Assembly (NCBI GenBank): GCA_964596165.1
Contig: CAZQTW010000029.1
Span: 7,265 to 71,264, forward strand
From: CAYUQT01 sp964596165
Lineage (GTDB): Bacteria; Planctomycetota; Phycisphaerae; UBA1845; JAFGLZ01
Direction of reading: 5' to 3'
DNA: 64,000 bases
The notes under the pieces are model-generated. The model searched no databases. It was not told the origin of the DNA and saw only the letters and a program-made list of their open reading frames with translations. Position numbers and translations under genes: made by a program. Positions 34,944 through 43,116 of the stretch are shown here, one piece after another (within the stretch, counting starts at the first letter, position 1; each line of letters opens with the position of its first letter).

Positions 34944-36599
34944 TTACAGAAGCTTGCCCGGATTCATGACATCCGCGGGGTCCAAGCATGCCTTCAGTGA
35001 TCGCAATGCTCCCACGGCAACGGAACCATGTTCTGCCTCCAGCGGGCGGTGTTCCGATCCGATTCCATGATGGTGGCTGAGCGTGCCTCCAAGGTCCACA
35101 ATGGCCCGGGTGGCCGCTCGCTTGACGGACTCCCATTGTTCGATTTCATTGCCCGGCCGCTGACGCGCAAGAAACGTGTAGTACAGCGACGCCCCCGTAG
35201 GATACACATGCGACACGTGCGTCATCACGACGCCCGGCGTGCCCTGATCCGCCAGGGCCTCTCTGATTCGATCCTTGACTCCCTCATACAGACGGATCAG
35301 ACTCGTCCATGTCGTGGCCGTCTCCAGCGTGTCAACCATGATCCCACGGGCCATCAGCTCGTCCCGCAAGTATGGCAGCCGGAAGCGGTCTCGCTTCCAT
35401 GACTCACCGGGCGAACTCCCAAGGCTGAGTGCGCCAGAAGCCCTCGCCAGCGCCCTAAGGCGTTCACACAGGAGTGCCACCGTATCCGTCGCCCCCTCCA
35501 GGCCGAGAATACACAGACACATCCGGTCGCCGTCGAGCCCGTTCCAGCCGGCCAGCCGTTTCACCAACGCCCGCCCTAGTTGCTTTGCGAGACCGCCGGC
35601 TTCCGAACCCGCATCCATGAGCCATTGTGTCTCCTGCGGATCCGACAATCGGACAACGGAGGGATACACGTCTTCCTGAACGACCTGACGCACGAATCCT
35701 ATCGCTGTCGGCCAGTCTGGCAGCAGGAACGAGAGGAAGCGACCGCATGGGGCCCTGTGCCGAACTCGCATGGTGCAACGCGTGATCACGCCAAGGGTTC
35801 CTTCGGAGCCGGTCAGACACTGAACGATACTCGGTCCGGTGGCCGAAGCGGGCACACGCCGCGTCTCGATCATTCCAACCGGCGTGGCCACGCGAACTGC
35901 CTCGACCATGTGTTCGATCTTGCCGTACAGCGTCGATTGTTGGCCGGCACTCCGCGTCGCGACCCACCCTCCGAGGGTGCTGAACTCGAACGATTGAGGG
36001 AAATGCCCCAGCGAGAACCCCTGATCGTTCAGCCACCGTTCGATATCAGGGCCGAACGCCCCCGCACCAATGTCGGCCAACTGAGAGACATCGTCCAGGG
36101 ACTTCTCAGCAAGGTTCATCAGGTCAAGGGTGATCGTTGCGTGATGCCTCCCCGAACAAGGCTCGACGCCCCCGACCACACTGGTGCCGCCGCCAAATGG
36201 GACAATCGCGCAATCCTCACGGGCGGCCCACGCCAGCAACTCCGCGATCTGCCGTTCCTCCCGGGGATAGACGACGGCATCGGTGACGTGGCGCAATCGT
36301 CCGGACCGCGCCTCAATCATGTCTCTGTAGCTCTTGCCCAAGGAATGGATCGCACGATCCGCGGCGGAGAAGTCGACATCCTGTGAGCCGACCAACCGGC
36401 TAAGAGAGTCCCGTTCTTGTTCGCTCAGCCGACCGGCGTTAAGCGAAAGCCTCTCCAACGGCACCGCCTCCACAATCGACGACATCCCTCCAAGTTGCTT
36501 GGTCAGGTAGCCGAGCAGACGAGGGCGCTCTGCCAAGCGGACGGCGTGCGCTTCGTGACCCCAGCCGGCCCATCGGCTGATCTTGGCGTTGCGAATCAC
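34944..36599 (-). CDS. Alkylglycerone-phosphate-synthase-like FAD enzyme
   Basis: A 551-residue FAD-dependent oxidoreductase. The FAD-binding motif is PFGGGTSVVGGVEP, followed by GHFPQSFEFSTLGGWVATRS and AGQQSTLYGKIEHMV, then VMTHVSHVYPTGASLYYTF and a triple-His motif SHHHGIGSEHRPLE near the C-terminus. These match alkyldihydroxyacetonephosphate synthase, which exchanges the acyl chain of acyl-DHAP for a fatty alcohol to make the ether bond. The end DPADVMNPGKLL is common to the wider FAD-linked oxidase family, so a 2-hydroxyacid oxidase is the alternative. A GTG start overlaps the glpD-like stop (GTGA, 36596-36599). Confidence 0.82.
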   Translation of the reverse strand: MIRNAKISRWAGWGHEAHAVRLAERPRLLGYLTKQLGGMSSIVEAVPLERLSLNAGRLSEQERDSLSRLVGSQDVDFSAADRAIHSLGKSYRDMIEARSGRLRHVTDAVVYPREERQIAELLAWAAREDCAIVPFGGGTSVVGGVEPCSGRHHATITLDLMNLAEKSLDDVSQLADIGAGAFGPDIERWLNDQGFSLGHFPQSFEFSTLGGWVATRSAGQQSTLYGKIEHMVEAVRVATPVGMIETRRVPASATGPSIVQCLTGSEGTLGVITRCTMRVRHRAPCGRFLSFLLPDWPTAIGFVRQVVQEDVYPSVVRLSDPQETQWLMDAGSEAGGLAKQLGRALVKRLAGWNGLDGDRMCLCILGLEGATDTVALLCERLRALARASGALSLGSSPGESWKRDRFRLPYLRDELMARGIMVDTLETATTWTSLIRLYEGVKDRIREALADQGTPGVVMTHVSHVYPTGASLYYTFLARQRPGNEIEQWESVKRAATRAIVDLGGTLSHHHGIGSEHRPLEAEHGSVAVGALRSLKACLDPADVMNPGKLL

Positions 36600-38161
36600 G
36601 CGACCACCGCATTGGCCCGTCGGGACCGGAGCAACTGTCCGGCCTGGTCGAGGCAACGGTTTCGATTGCACAACCCGGTGTCCAGCCCCGTTCGCCGACC
36701 GATGTCAGCCAGCGTCAGGGCCATTTCGTGTTGGACGCCGTAGAGGACCTCCGCCGCCAGTACTCTTCTGACGGGCTGCCCATTCCGCGTACAGCGACAC
36801 AGGTTCTGCCTCAGGTTCGGGTCCTCCTCGATCAGATCGAGGACGTCCTCATGTCGCGTTCCGTATCGGCGAATGACGGAAGCGACGTCTTCGACATGCA
36901 GCCCATATCTGGACGCTGCCGCTGGAGCTACCTCGTCAATGTAGTCGCTCACGGCTTTGTCCGGCCCGCCCGGAAGTTGATAGCTCTCTATCGGCCTGTA
37001 TACGCGTCCGAGCTTCTTGAAAACCCGGCTCAGCAGATCTTCGGCCATCCATGTGTGCGTGGCCAGCTTGCCTCCATAGATGCTCCAGAATCCGGGAGTA
37101 CCGTATTCCTCATGGTCCACGATTCGGTGATCGCGGTTCACCTTGTCTTCGATCTGGCCATAGGCAAATGCGGTGGGTCTGACGCCCCATTTGGTATCGA
37201 CGATGTCGTCCTGTGACAGGCCCGGCAGGAACCGCTGAGCGCCCTGCAGCAGGTACCCCACCTCATCCCGGGTCACCAATCCATGATCGAGCAGCCCATA
37301 GTAGTCGTCGTCGGTGGTACCGATCAGGCTATAGGGACCTCGCGAAATCATGAAGCCGAACCGGTCATCGATGAAATGGAGAATCAGTCCTGTATCCCCG
37401 CATCGGGGAAGAAAGAGATGTACCCCCTTCGTCGGGCGAATGTGCGGTCCGCCGCCCGCCTTGGCCAGTTCACAAAGCCGATCGGCCCACGGCCCGGTGG
37501 CATTGACCACCATCTTGCCGCGTATGAGCGCCCGCCGCCCGGTCCGCTCATCATCGACCCAGATGCCGACGATTCGCTCATTCTGTCGTTCGAATCCCAC
37601 GACCTGAGTGTGATTCCGAACCCACGCGCCCTGTTCCGCCGCCCACATCGCGTTTGTCAGGCACATCCGCGGCGCGTCAATCCCCCATTCGTAGTACAGG
37701 GTTCCTCCCATCAACCCCTCGCTACGAATCAGGGGAATTCGATCGACAATCTGCTGCGCATTCAGAGGTTGTCCCGGTGGCGCGTGCTTGAACCGCGTGT
37801 TATAGCGTTCGTAGGTCCGCAGCAGCAATCGCAGGGCTCGCCCGGATACGGGACCTCCCTGATAGTACGGAAAGACAATCGCAAGAGGCTCCACCAGATG
37901 CCGCGCGGAGCTCATGATCCGGCCGGCATACTGATTCGACTTGCGCACGATTGAGAACTGCAACTTGGCCAGGTACTGGAGGCCGCCGTGGATCATCTCT
38001 GAGGACGCCGCACTCGTCTTCGAACCGAAGTCGTCCTTCTCCACCAGAGCCACATCCAGTCCGGCGCGCGAACCCAACATGGCGATCGCGGTTCCCACAC
38101 ATCCGCCACCGATCACCACGAGATCAAACTCATGTGATTCGTCGAAGTCCTTTACGTCCAT
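36596..38161 (-). CDS. glpD: FAD-dependent glycerol-3-phosphate dehydrogenase
   Basis: A 521-residue flavoprotein. The Rossmann FAD motif is LVVIGGGCVGTAIAMLGSRA, followed by SSEMIHGGLQYLAKLQFSIV (the usual HGGLRYL region), NATGPWADRLC, and LIGTTDDDYYG. Residues HIRPTKGVHLFLP are also typical. The enzyme oxidises glycerol 3-phosphate to dihydroxyacetone phosphate and passes electrons to quinone. Here it heads a two-gene operon with the AGPS-like gene and would supply or drain its DHAP-type substrate. The ATG at 38161 has GGAG just upstream; an ATG at 38173 is the alternative. Confidence 0.92.
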   Translation of the reverse strand: MDVKDFDESHEFDLVVIGGGCVGTAIAMLGSRAGLDVALVEKDDFGSKTSAASSEMIHGGLQYLAKLQFSIVRKSNQYAGRIMSSARHLVEPLAIVFPYYQGGPVSGRALRLLLRTYERYNTRFKHAPPGQPLNAQQIVDRIPLIRSEGLMGGTLYYEWGIDAPRMCLTNAMWAAEQGAWVRNHTQVVGFERQNERIVGIWVDDERTGRRALIRGKMVVNATGPWADRLCELAKAGGGPHIRPTKGVHLFLPRCGDTGLILHFIDDRFGFMISRGPYSLIGTTDDDYYGLLDHGLVTRDEVGYLLQGAQRFLPGLSQDDIVDTKWGVRPTAFAYGQIEDKVNRDHRIVDHEEYGTPGFWSIYGGKLATHTWMAEDLLSRVFKKLGRVYRPIESYQLPGGPDKAVSDYIDEVAPAAASRYGLHVEDVASVIRRYGTRHEDVLDLIEEDPNLRQNLCRCTRNGQPVRRVLAAEVLYGVQHEMALTLADIGRRTGLDTGLCNRNRCLDQAGQLLRSRRANAVVA

Positions 38162-38667
38162 TCGAGGCTCCATCCCCCCATGCCGGTTTCTGTTCGTGAC
38201 TAGGCCGGATTCGACCCTGTGTCAGGAACAAGTCCAGTACCCTCCCGATTTTAACGGTACGGCGGGTTCTTTGCGACAATCAAACACGGCCAGCGGAGGT
38301 GATCCTCGGCAGGACGATCATGGGATGACCCGTCGCCAATGAGCTGCGGCTTCGGTCCGCCGGAACCGAAGCGTAAACGCAGCACGTATTCCCTTACGAA
38401 CAGGATGGGCAAGCCGTGTGTGACGCCGAGGACCGGGCTCCAGCCAAAGGGGCCTCACTCCGGTCCAAAACACGCAGGGTCGAGGAACCCGTTCGCACCG
38501 GCGAGATACTGAAACGCATGGACCCCAGGCGGAATCCGTGCTCAGCGAACGTGCGAACCATCGCCCTTCGGCTTGGTAATTCCGGGCGCGCAAGTTGACA
38601 ACCCGGCCGATAAGACACCATCATGCACCCGGGTCAGTGGTGTCAACGTCGGCAGGAACAAAGCGAC
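38162..38667. other. Divergent intergenic region between glpD and rsgA
   Basis: About 500 bases with no credible gene. It contains a perfect 8-bp hairpin, GCTTCGGT/ACCGAAGC, at 38349-38372 with an 8-base loop. A TTGACA (38595-38600) lies before rsgA but has no good -10 box at 16-18 bases. Confidence 0.45.
38349..38372. repeat. Inverted repeat (hairpin) between glpD and rsgA
   Basis: GCTTCGGT and ACCGAAGC pair perfectly around CCGCCGGA. No T-tract follows on either strand, so a leader hairpin or operator is as likely as a terminator. Confidence 0.45.
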
Positions 38668-39861
38668 ATGTCCAAACGTCGCGGTCAGGATCGCAAGAAA
38701 GGCCTGCGAAAGGTACGGATCCACCTCCGATCTAACCGGCTCGATCCGGGTAGAGAGAAGGCCTGGACGCAGTGGTATCGTGAGGATCGTTTCGACAAGC
38801 AGGACCTGCCAACCACCGAGCGCGTTAGCCGTAAGGGAGAGTTGTCACGCAAGCGAACGGTACGGGTCGACGAGCACGGTCAGCCCGTCGCGGCCCCTTC
38901 GGAGCAACAGGCGGAAGGCATTGTCGTCACGATGCGCGGCCTGATTGTGGACGTCAGCGACGGCCGGCGAATCTGGCCTTGTACGATCCGCCGCGTGCTT
39001 CGGACACGTCTCATCGAAGACAGGAATCCCCTCGCAGTTGGGGACCGTGTGCGGTTCACCGTGGTGGATCAGGAAGGCGTTGAACCCGGCGGCGTCATCG
39101 AAGCGGTTGCTCCCCGACGCACTCAACTATCGCGCCGCTACGGAGTGCGAGAACACACGATTGCAGCCAATGTCGATCAGGTTATCGTCGTAGCGTCGGC
39201 CAATGAGCCGCCCCTCAAGCCTCACCTGATTGACCGGTACCTAGTCGCCGCTTCGATCGGATCGCTCCAACCCATCGTATGCATCAACAAGATCGATCTG
39301 GACGACGGTCGCGTGGGTGAGCTTTCGCTACGGTACCGTGATCTGGGCATCGACGTGATCGCGGCAAGTGCCTTGACCGGTCAGGGTATTCCGGAGCTTG
39401 CCTCACGTCTGCGGGGATTGATCTCGGTATTCGCGGGCCAAAGCGGGACCGGAAAGAGTTCGCTCCTCAACGCCATCCAGCCGGGCCTGCGGCTCCGCGT
39501 CGGTGAGATCGTTGAAGAGACTCTCAAGGGACGTCATACCACAACCACGGCTCAACTGCTGTCGCTGGACATCGGCGGATATGTCGTCGACACGCCGGGA
39601 GTTCGGTCGTTCGAGTTGCCGAGAATCGCGCCCGGCGAACTCGAGGCCCATTTCCCCGATTTCCAGCCCTGGCTCGTTAATTGCAAGTTTCCCGACTGTG
39701 CCCACACCAACGAGGACGAGGCCCATTGCGGGGTCAAACAGGCACTCGCGAACGGACGGATTCACCCTGAACGGTATGAAAGCTATCTCCGAATCCTGGA
39801 CGAGCTGATCGACCTTGACACGGCCCGGACGACCGGACAGACGCGACCAAAGGATCGGTAG
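38668..39861 (+). CDS. rsgA: Ribosome small-subunit-dependent GTPase RsgA
   Basis: A 397-residue circularly permuted GTPase. After a basic N-terminal extension of about 80 residues comes the OB-fold (about 85-165), then the permuted G motifs: G4 NKIDL, G1 GQSGTGKSSLLNAI, G3 DTPGVRSF, and a C-terminal zinc-binding segment CKFPDCAHTNEDEAHC (Cys-Cys-His-Cys). RsgA checks the maturation of the 30S subunit and releases RbfA. The extension makes it longer than E. coli RsgA (350). The ATG at 38668 fits AGGAAC upstream; a further ATG at 38623 lacks one. Confidence 0.95.
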   Translation: MSKRRGQDRKKGLRKVRIHLRSNRLDPGREKAWTQWYREDRFDKQDLPTTERVSRKGELSRKRTVRVDEHGQPVAAPSEQQAEGIVVTMRGLIVDVSDGRRIWPCTIRRVLRTRLIEDRNPLAVGDRVRFTVVDQEGVEPGGVIEAVAPRRTQLSRRYGVREHTIAANVDQVIVVASANEPPLKPHLIDRYLVAASIGSLQPIVCINKIDLDDGRVGELSLRYRDLGIDVIAASALTGQGIPELASRLRGLISVFAGQSGTGKSSLLNAIQPGLRLRVGEIVEETLKGRHTTTTAQLLSLDIGGYVVDTPGVRSFELPRIAPGELEAHFPDFQPWLVNCKFPDCAHTNEDEAHCGVKQALANGRIHPERYESYLRILDELIDLDTARTTGQTRPKDR

Positions 39862-39879
39862 ATAGCCCGGCGTCTCCGG

Positions 39880-40500
39880 TCAGGTCTTCCTCAGCGCCAA
39901 CCGGAAAATCGGTCGGCCTTCGCGAAGGTACTTTATCTCGAAGTTGGTTTCGGTCCGCTCCTCCGTTGTTCCATACTCCGGATCGTCGAAGTCGATGGGA
40001 ATTAGGTCGTAGCGGTTAAGCAGCAACGAACGGATGACCTCGAAGTACTCCGCATGATCCGTCTGGACCGCCCAGCGTCCGCCCTTTTTTAGGGCTCGAA
40101 CGGCCGCCTCAACGAACGCCGGCGTGAACAGGCGACGCTTGTGATGCCGTCTCTTCGGCCATGGGTCCGGGTGATAAACATGCAGGGCGGACAAGACATC
40201 GGCGGGAAACTGATGGATCAGCAGATGGCGAGCATCCGTCCGGATGATCCGGACGTTGTTCACCCCCCACCGACGGCAGCGATCCGCGGCATATCGGTAG
40301 AACTCGTTCGCCCATTCCACGCCGAGGTAATTCCTCTCGGGATGGGCCCGTGCTTGACGGAGCAAGAACCCACCCTTTCCGCAACCGATCTCCATCTCGA
40401 TCGGCCCCGCCTGGGCAAACAGCCTCGCAACGTCGAGGGTCTCGCCCATACCGGGCGGCTGTGCCAGGATGTCCTCTAAACGTAGCACGTTCGCGTCCAT
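39880..40500 (-). CDS. trmB: tRNA (guanine-N7-)-methyltransferase TrmB
   Basis: A 206-residue SAM-dependent methyltransferase that makes m7G46 in tRNA. The SAM motif is PIEMEIGCGKGGFLL, followed by YLGVEWANEFYRYA, the family hallmark HVYHPDPWPKRRHHKRRL, and the C-terminal TNFEIKYLREG. The ATG at 40500 is chosen because AGAAGGG precedes it and the family starts there; the frame is open far upstream without biological meaning. It is convergent with rsgA, with only 18 bases between the stops. Confidence 0.95.
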   Translation of the reverse strand: MDANVLRLEDILAQPPGMGETLDVARLFAQAGPIEMEIGCGKGGFLLRQARAHPERNYLGVEWANEFYRYAADRCRRWGVNNVRIIRTDARHLLIHQFPADVLSALHVYHPDPWPKRRHHKRRLFTPAFVEAAVRALKKGGRWAVQTDHAEYFEVIRSLLLNRYDLIPIDFDDPEYGTTEERTETNFEIKYLREGRPIFRLALRKT

Positions 40501-40548
40501 ACTGCCCTTCTCTGAGCGCCGCCGCCCCGGCACGCCAGACCATCCGCG

Positions 40549-40578
40549 TTGACACCCCCGGAGAGTAGCACATATAAT
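40549..40578 (+). promoter_or_regulatory. Perfect consensus sigma-70 promoter
   Basis: TTGACA (40549-40554) and TATAAT (40573-40578) match the consensus at all twelve positions with an 18-base spacer, 46 bases before the GTG start of the downstream lipoprotein gene. It is the best promoter in the window. Confidence 0.75.
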
Positions 40579-40624
40579 CCGACGCGTCGAGAACGCTGAT
40601 TCCTTACGGCTCGGGACCATCCAC

Positions 40625-41191
40625 GTGACCAGACGATCGACGATTGGCCGGATGCTATCGGCGTGCATCGTGGCGATTGTGTGTCTTTCCGCCGCATGCC
40701 AGGACGGGGTTCGCTGGGGCCGGACGTCCGCGACGGTCGACGGCGAGGCCCTCGCGCTGCTGCTCCCGGCGAAGATCAAACTCCACAATTTCACCAAAAT
40801 CAAGCCGCTCTTCGGCGGCACCATCCCCAACGGCATCGATGTCTGGCTGGAACCCCTCGACCGATTTGATGACACCATCAAGATCGTGGGAGAATTGCGG
40901 TTCGAACTCTATACCTTCAAGCCGGCATCCGGAGACCATATGGGCGAACAGATGGAGTTCTGGCAGGTTCGCATCGCAACGGCCGCCGAGCAACAGCAAC
41001 ACTGGGACCGGGTTGCCCGAATGTATCATTTTCCACTGGCCTGGGACTATGCGCCGCCGCCGGGGAAGCGTTACGTCCTCCTGGCCACCTACCAGGGACC
41101 CAATGGTCAGCGATTGACCGACACGCATGATCTCCAATTCGAGTTGGATCGAGACAGACTCAAAGAATCCAAGTCGTTGTCCGATAAATGA
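40625..41191 (+). CDS. Small lipoprotein of unknown function
   Basis: A 188-residue putative lipoprotein. A basic start and hydrophobic stretch (MLSACIVAIVCLSAAC) end in a lipobox-like SAAC, so Cys25 would be lipidated. The mature part carries no recognised domain; it contains FGGTIPNGIDVWLEPLDRFD and YVLLATYQGPNGQR, which suggest a compact beta fold. The GTG at 40625 is the first start after the perfect promoter at 40549-40578; an ATG at 40652 is the alternative. It may share the transcript with the next lipoprotein. Function cannot be assigned. Confidence 0.7.
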   Translation: MTRRSTIGRMLSACIVAIVCLSAACQDGVRWGRTSATVDGEALALLLPAKIKLHNFTKIKPLFGGTIPNGIDVWLEPLDRFDDTIKIVGELRFELYTFKPASGDHMGEQMEFWQVRIATAAEQQQHWDRVARMYHFPLAWDYAPPPGKRYVLLATYQGPNGQRLTDTHDLQFELDRDRLKESKSLSDK

Positions 41192-41302
41192 CGAAGTGAC
41201 TTTCGGAGAGGTTTCAGCCCAACGTTACGACTTCAGCGGTGTCCTGAAACAAGAGAGGGATGATTCCCGAGTCCCAGTCGTGCGAAAACACCCGGCGGAT
41301 TC

Positions 41303-41351
41303 GGTCGGTTCGACCCCAGAAGGAATCGGCCCGACCCAATCACCCTTTTTT
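41303..41351 (+). terminator. Weak hairpin plus T-tract between two lipoprotein genes
   Basis: GGTCGG (41303-41308) pairs with CCGACC (41331-41336), and a run of six T (41346-41351) follows after nine bases. The loop is long and the gap to the T-run unusual, so this is only a weak terminator or attenuator candidate. Confidence 0.2.
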
Positions 41352-41367
41352 AGCAAGGAGTCAGATT

Positions 41368-41724
41368 ATGAGGCATCGTGGAGCACTGGTATCCGTGGGA
41401 TTGGTCCTGGCGGTGGTGGCCCTGAACGGCGGATGTGAGCAAAAACTCACGTACCAGCGTTTCGAACTCATCCACATGGGACAGACCCAGTTGGGAGTCC
41501 AACAGACCCTGGGCGAACCCCTGGTGAAAATGCCGGATCAGTGGACCTGGAACGATAGCGAACGCAGCATTACCGCACACGTGTGGTATGACAAGGAAGG
41601 CAAGGCCGTGGCCAAGCAGTGGTTCGACCCGAAACACGGCATGGTAGGCAGCCCGCCCGGCGGTGATGCCGTGGAAGGCGGCAAGGTGATTCAACAGAAG
41701 ACGACGATCATGACGGTCGAATAG
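41368..41724 (+). CDS. Small lipoprotein with BamE/SmpA-like motif
   Basis: A 118-residue protein with signal sequence and lipobox (VVALNGGC, Cys23). The mature part starts near a stretch HMGQTQLGVQQTLGEPLV, which resembles the 'GMTxxQVxxxLGxP' helix of BamE/SmpA-type outer-membrane lipoproteins; the rest (TAHVWYDKEGKAVAKQWF) fits the small beta sheet of that fold. BamE helps the outer-membrane beta-barrel assembly machine, but such folds also occur in unrelated lipoproteins. AAGGAG lies 8 bases before the ATG. Function remains inferred. Confidence 0.72.
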   Translation: MRHRGALVSVGLVLAVVALNGGCEQKLTYQRFELIHMGQTQLGVQQTLGEPLVKMPDQWTWNDSERSITAHVWYDKEGKAVAKQWFDPKHGMVGSPPGGDAVEGGKVIQQKTTIMTVE

Positions 41725-41786
41725 AGCAAGAAAGCAGGCGGCGGCCGGCCCGAGCACCACCGACCAGCACCGTCCTGGACGTGAGG

Positions 41787-41815
41787 AACACGCTCACCGA
41801 CAACGTGGGCGTGTT
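41787..41815. terminator. Hairpin between convergent genes, likely shared terminator
   Basis: AACACGC (41787-41793) pairs with GCGTGTT (41809-41815), with an inner CAC/GTG stem, between the stops of two convergent genes (41724 and 41818). It is followed on the plus strand only by TCTC, so the T-tract is poor. Confidence 0.5.
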
Positions 41816-41817
41816 TC

Positions 41818-43116
41818 TCAGTAAGCCTTCACCAAGGTGCATCCGGGATAGTAGTGCTCGAGGATCTGCCCGGCCTGGCAACCATGCCGGGCCATTCCTT
41901 CGGCCCCATGTTGGCACAGGCCGATTCCGTGACCGTAGCCGCGCCCCTTGACGAAGGCGATGTGATCGGGCTCAACGACGATCTCGAACTGCGTGCTCTT
42001 AATGGATCGGCCGTTGTCAATGAGCAGCCGAAAGTCTTCGGCTCGCAGGTCGATGATGAGCCCGCTTTTGTCTACTAGCCTCAGAGTAATCGGCCGTCCG
42101 TGAGCGGTTCTATTGACCACCTTGATGTCGTCTATCATCGAGAGCTTTTCACCTTGTGTGTAGCCGCTGCGCACCAGAAACGGTTTGACGTCATTGGTGA
42201 TCCGCTCCTTGCTGAGTCGAACCGTGGGCCAGGTGTACCACTCTGATTGAGCGCAATAGGGACATTTCACCCCGCCGCTGAGCGGCTTAACGGGCGCTCC
42301 CCCCTTCACGTTCACGACATCTTGGTTCACCCCACCACAGGTGCTGCTGAAGTAGCTGCAGAAGATCTTGCGGCCTTGCGGGGAATCCCATGCGCACACG
42401 ATCCCTGTTGTGGACATGACGGCATCGTCGCTCTTGGAACTCTCCCCTTCAATTCCATGGTAGACCTGGCTGGAGGTATCGGCAGTGACGTCCCAAGCAC
42501 GCTGCGATCCGCTCAGATAGCGCTGGTAGAGGGCATACGTTCGCGAGACAATCGCCTGGGCCCGATAGGTTTCAGGATGGAAGTAGCGAGGCAGCTCGCC
42601 TCGCAGCACGCCGCGAAGATAGGACTCGATGTCCAGCACATTGATGATCACGAACGTATCGCCGTTTCGTCGCGCAACGAGGTATCCCCGATAACGACGG
42701 TCGTTGTATTCGAGTGAGCCGTCGGCATTCGGCAATACACGCACCACGGGCCCCGTCAGGCACATACTGCCCAGCAACAGACCCTCCGAAGAGTTTGGAT
42801 CGGGCTTGACCACGCACTTCTCCAGCCCCTCCAGCGGATCGTGCAGCGATCGGCCCCGGTCGTCGTCCAGCAGACACCCGGACCCCACCGCCAGCGTGAA
42901 CGCCGGGACGCCGGCATCCAACCGGACACGTAGCCGCCGGTCGGCGGTGCTCACCACCTCGGCATCCGGATGTCCCGGACGACCTGACGAGACGTGACAG
43001 CCTGTCCCGTGTGCCGCCAACACCGTCATCAGACAAGGGGTCCACACGCCCCCCCATCGTCTCAAGGAGCGGCGTACTGTGTGGCTAGGTTTCCAACTTG
43101 CGGAGTTGTATGCCAT
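41818..43116 (-). CDS. SpoIID/LytB-domain protein (peptidoglycan-active)
   Basis: A protein of about 432 residues with a basic N-terminus and a short hydrophobic stretch ending AAHGTGC, possibly a lipoprotein signal. The SpoIID domain is seen in VLDIESYLRGVLRGELPRYF, HPETYRAQAIVSRTYALYQ, then VMSTTGIVC and FSSTCGGVN, and near the end GRGYGHGIGLCQHGAEGMA. SpoIID-type proteins are lytic transglycosylases that cut denuded glycan strands, or amidase enhancers. The chosen ATG overlaps the upstream gene by 32 bases; an ATG at 43029 is the alternative. This gives a further peptidoglycan gene to the window. Confidence 0.85.
   Translation of the reverse strand: MAYNSASWKPSHTVRRSLRRWGGVWTPCLMTVLAAHGTGCHVSSGRPGHPDAEVVSTADRRLRVRLDAGVPAFTLAVGSGCLLDDDRGRSLHDPLEGLEKCVVKPDPNSSEGLLLGSMCLTGPVVRVLPNADGSLEYNDRRYRGYLVARRNGDTFVIINVLDIESYLRGVLRGELPRYFHPETYRAQAIVSRTYALYQRYLSGSQRAWDVTADTSSQVYHGIEGESSKSDDAVMSTTGIVCAWDSPQGRKIFCSYFSSTCGGVNQDVVNVKGGAPVKPLSGGVKCPYCAQSEWYTWPTVRLSKERITNDVKPFLVRSGYTQGEKLSMIDDIKVVNRTAHGRPITLRLVDKSGLIIDLRAEDFRLLIDNGRSIKSTQFEIVVEPDHIAFVKGRGYGHGIGLCQHGAEGMARHGCQAGQILEHYYPGCTLVKAY

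Noticed and set aside
38595..38623. TTGACA upstream of rsgA as a full promoter
   Set aside because: The hexamer is perfect but there is no acceptable -10 box at 16-18 bases.
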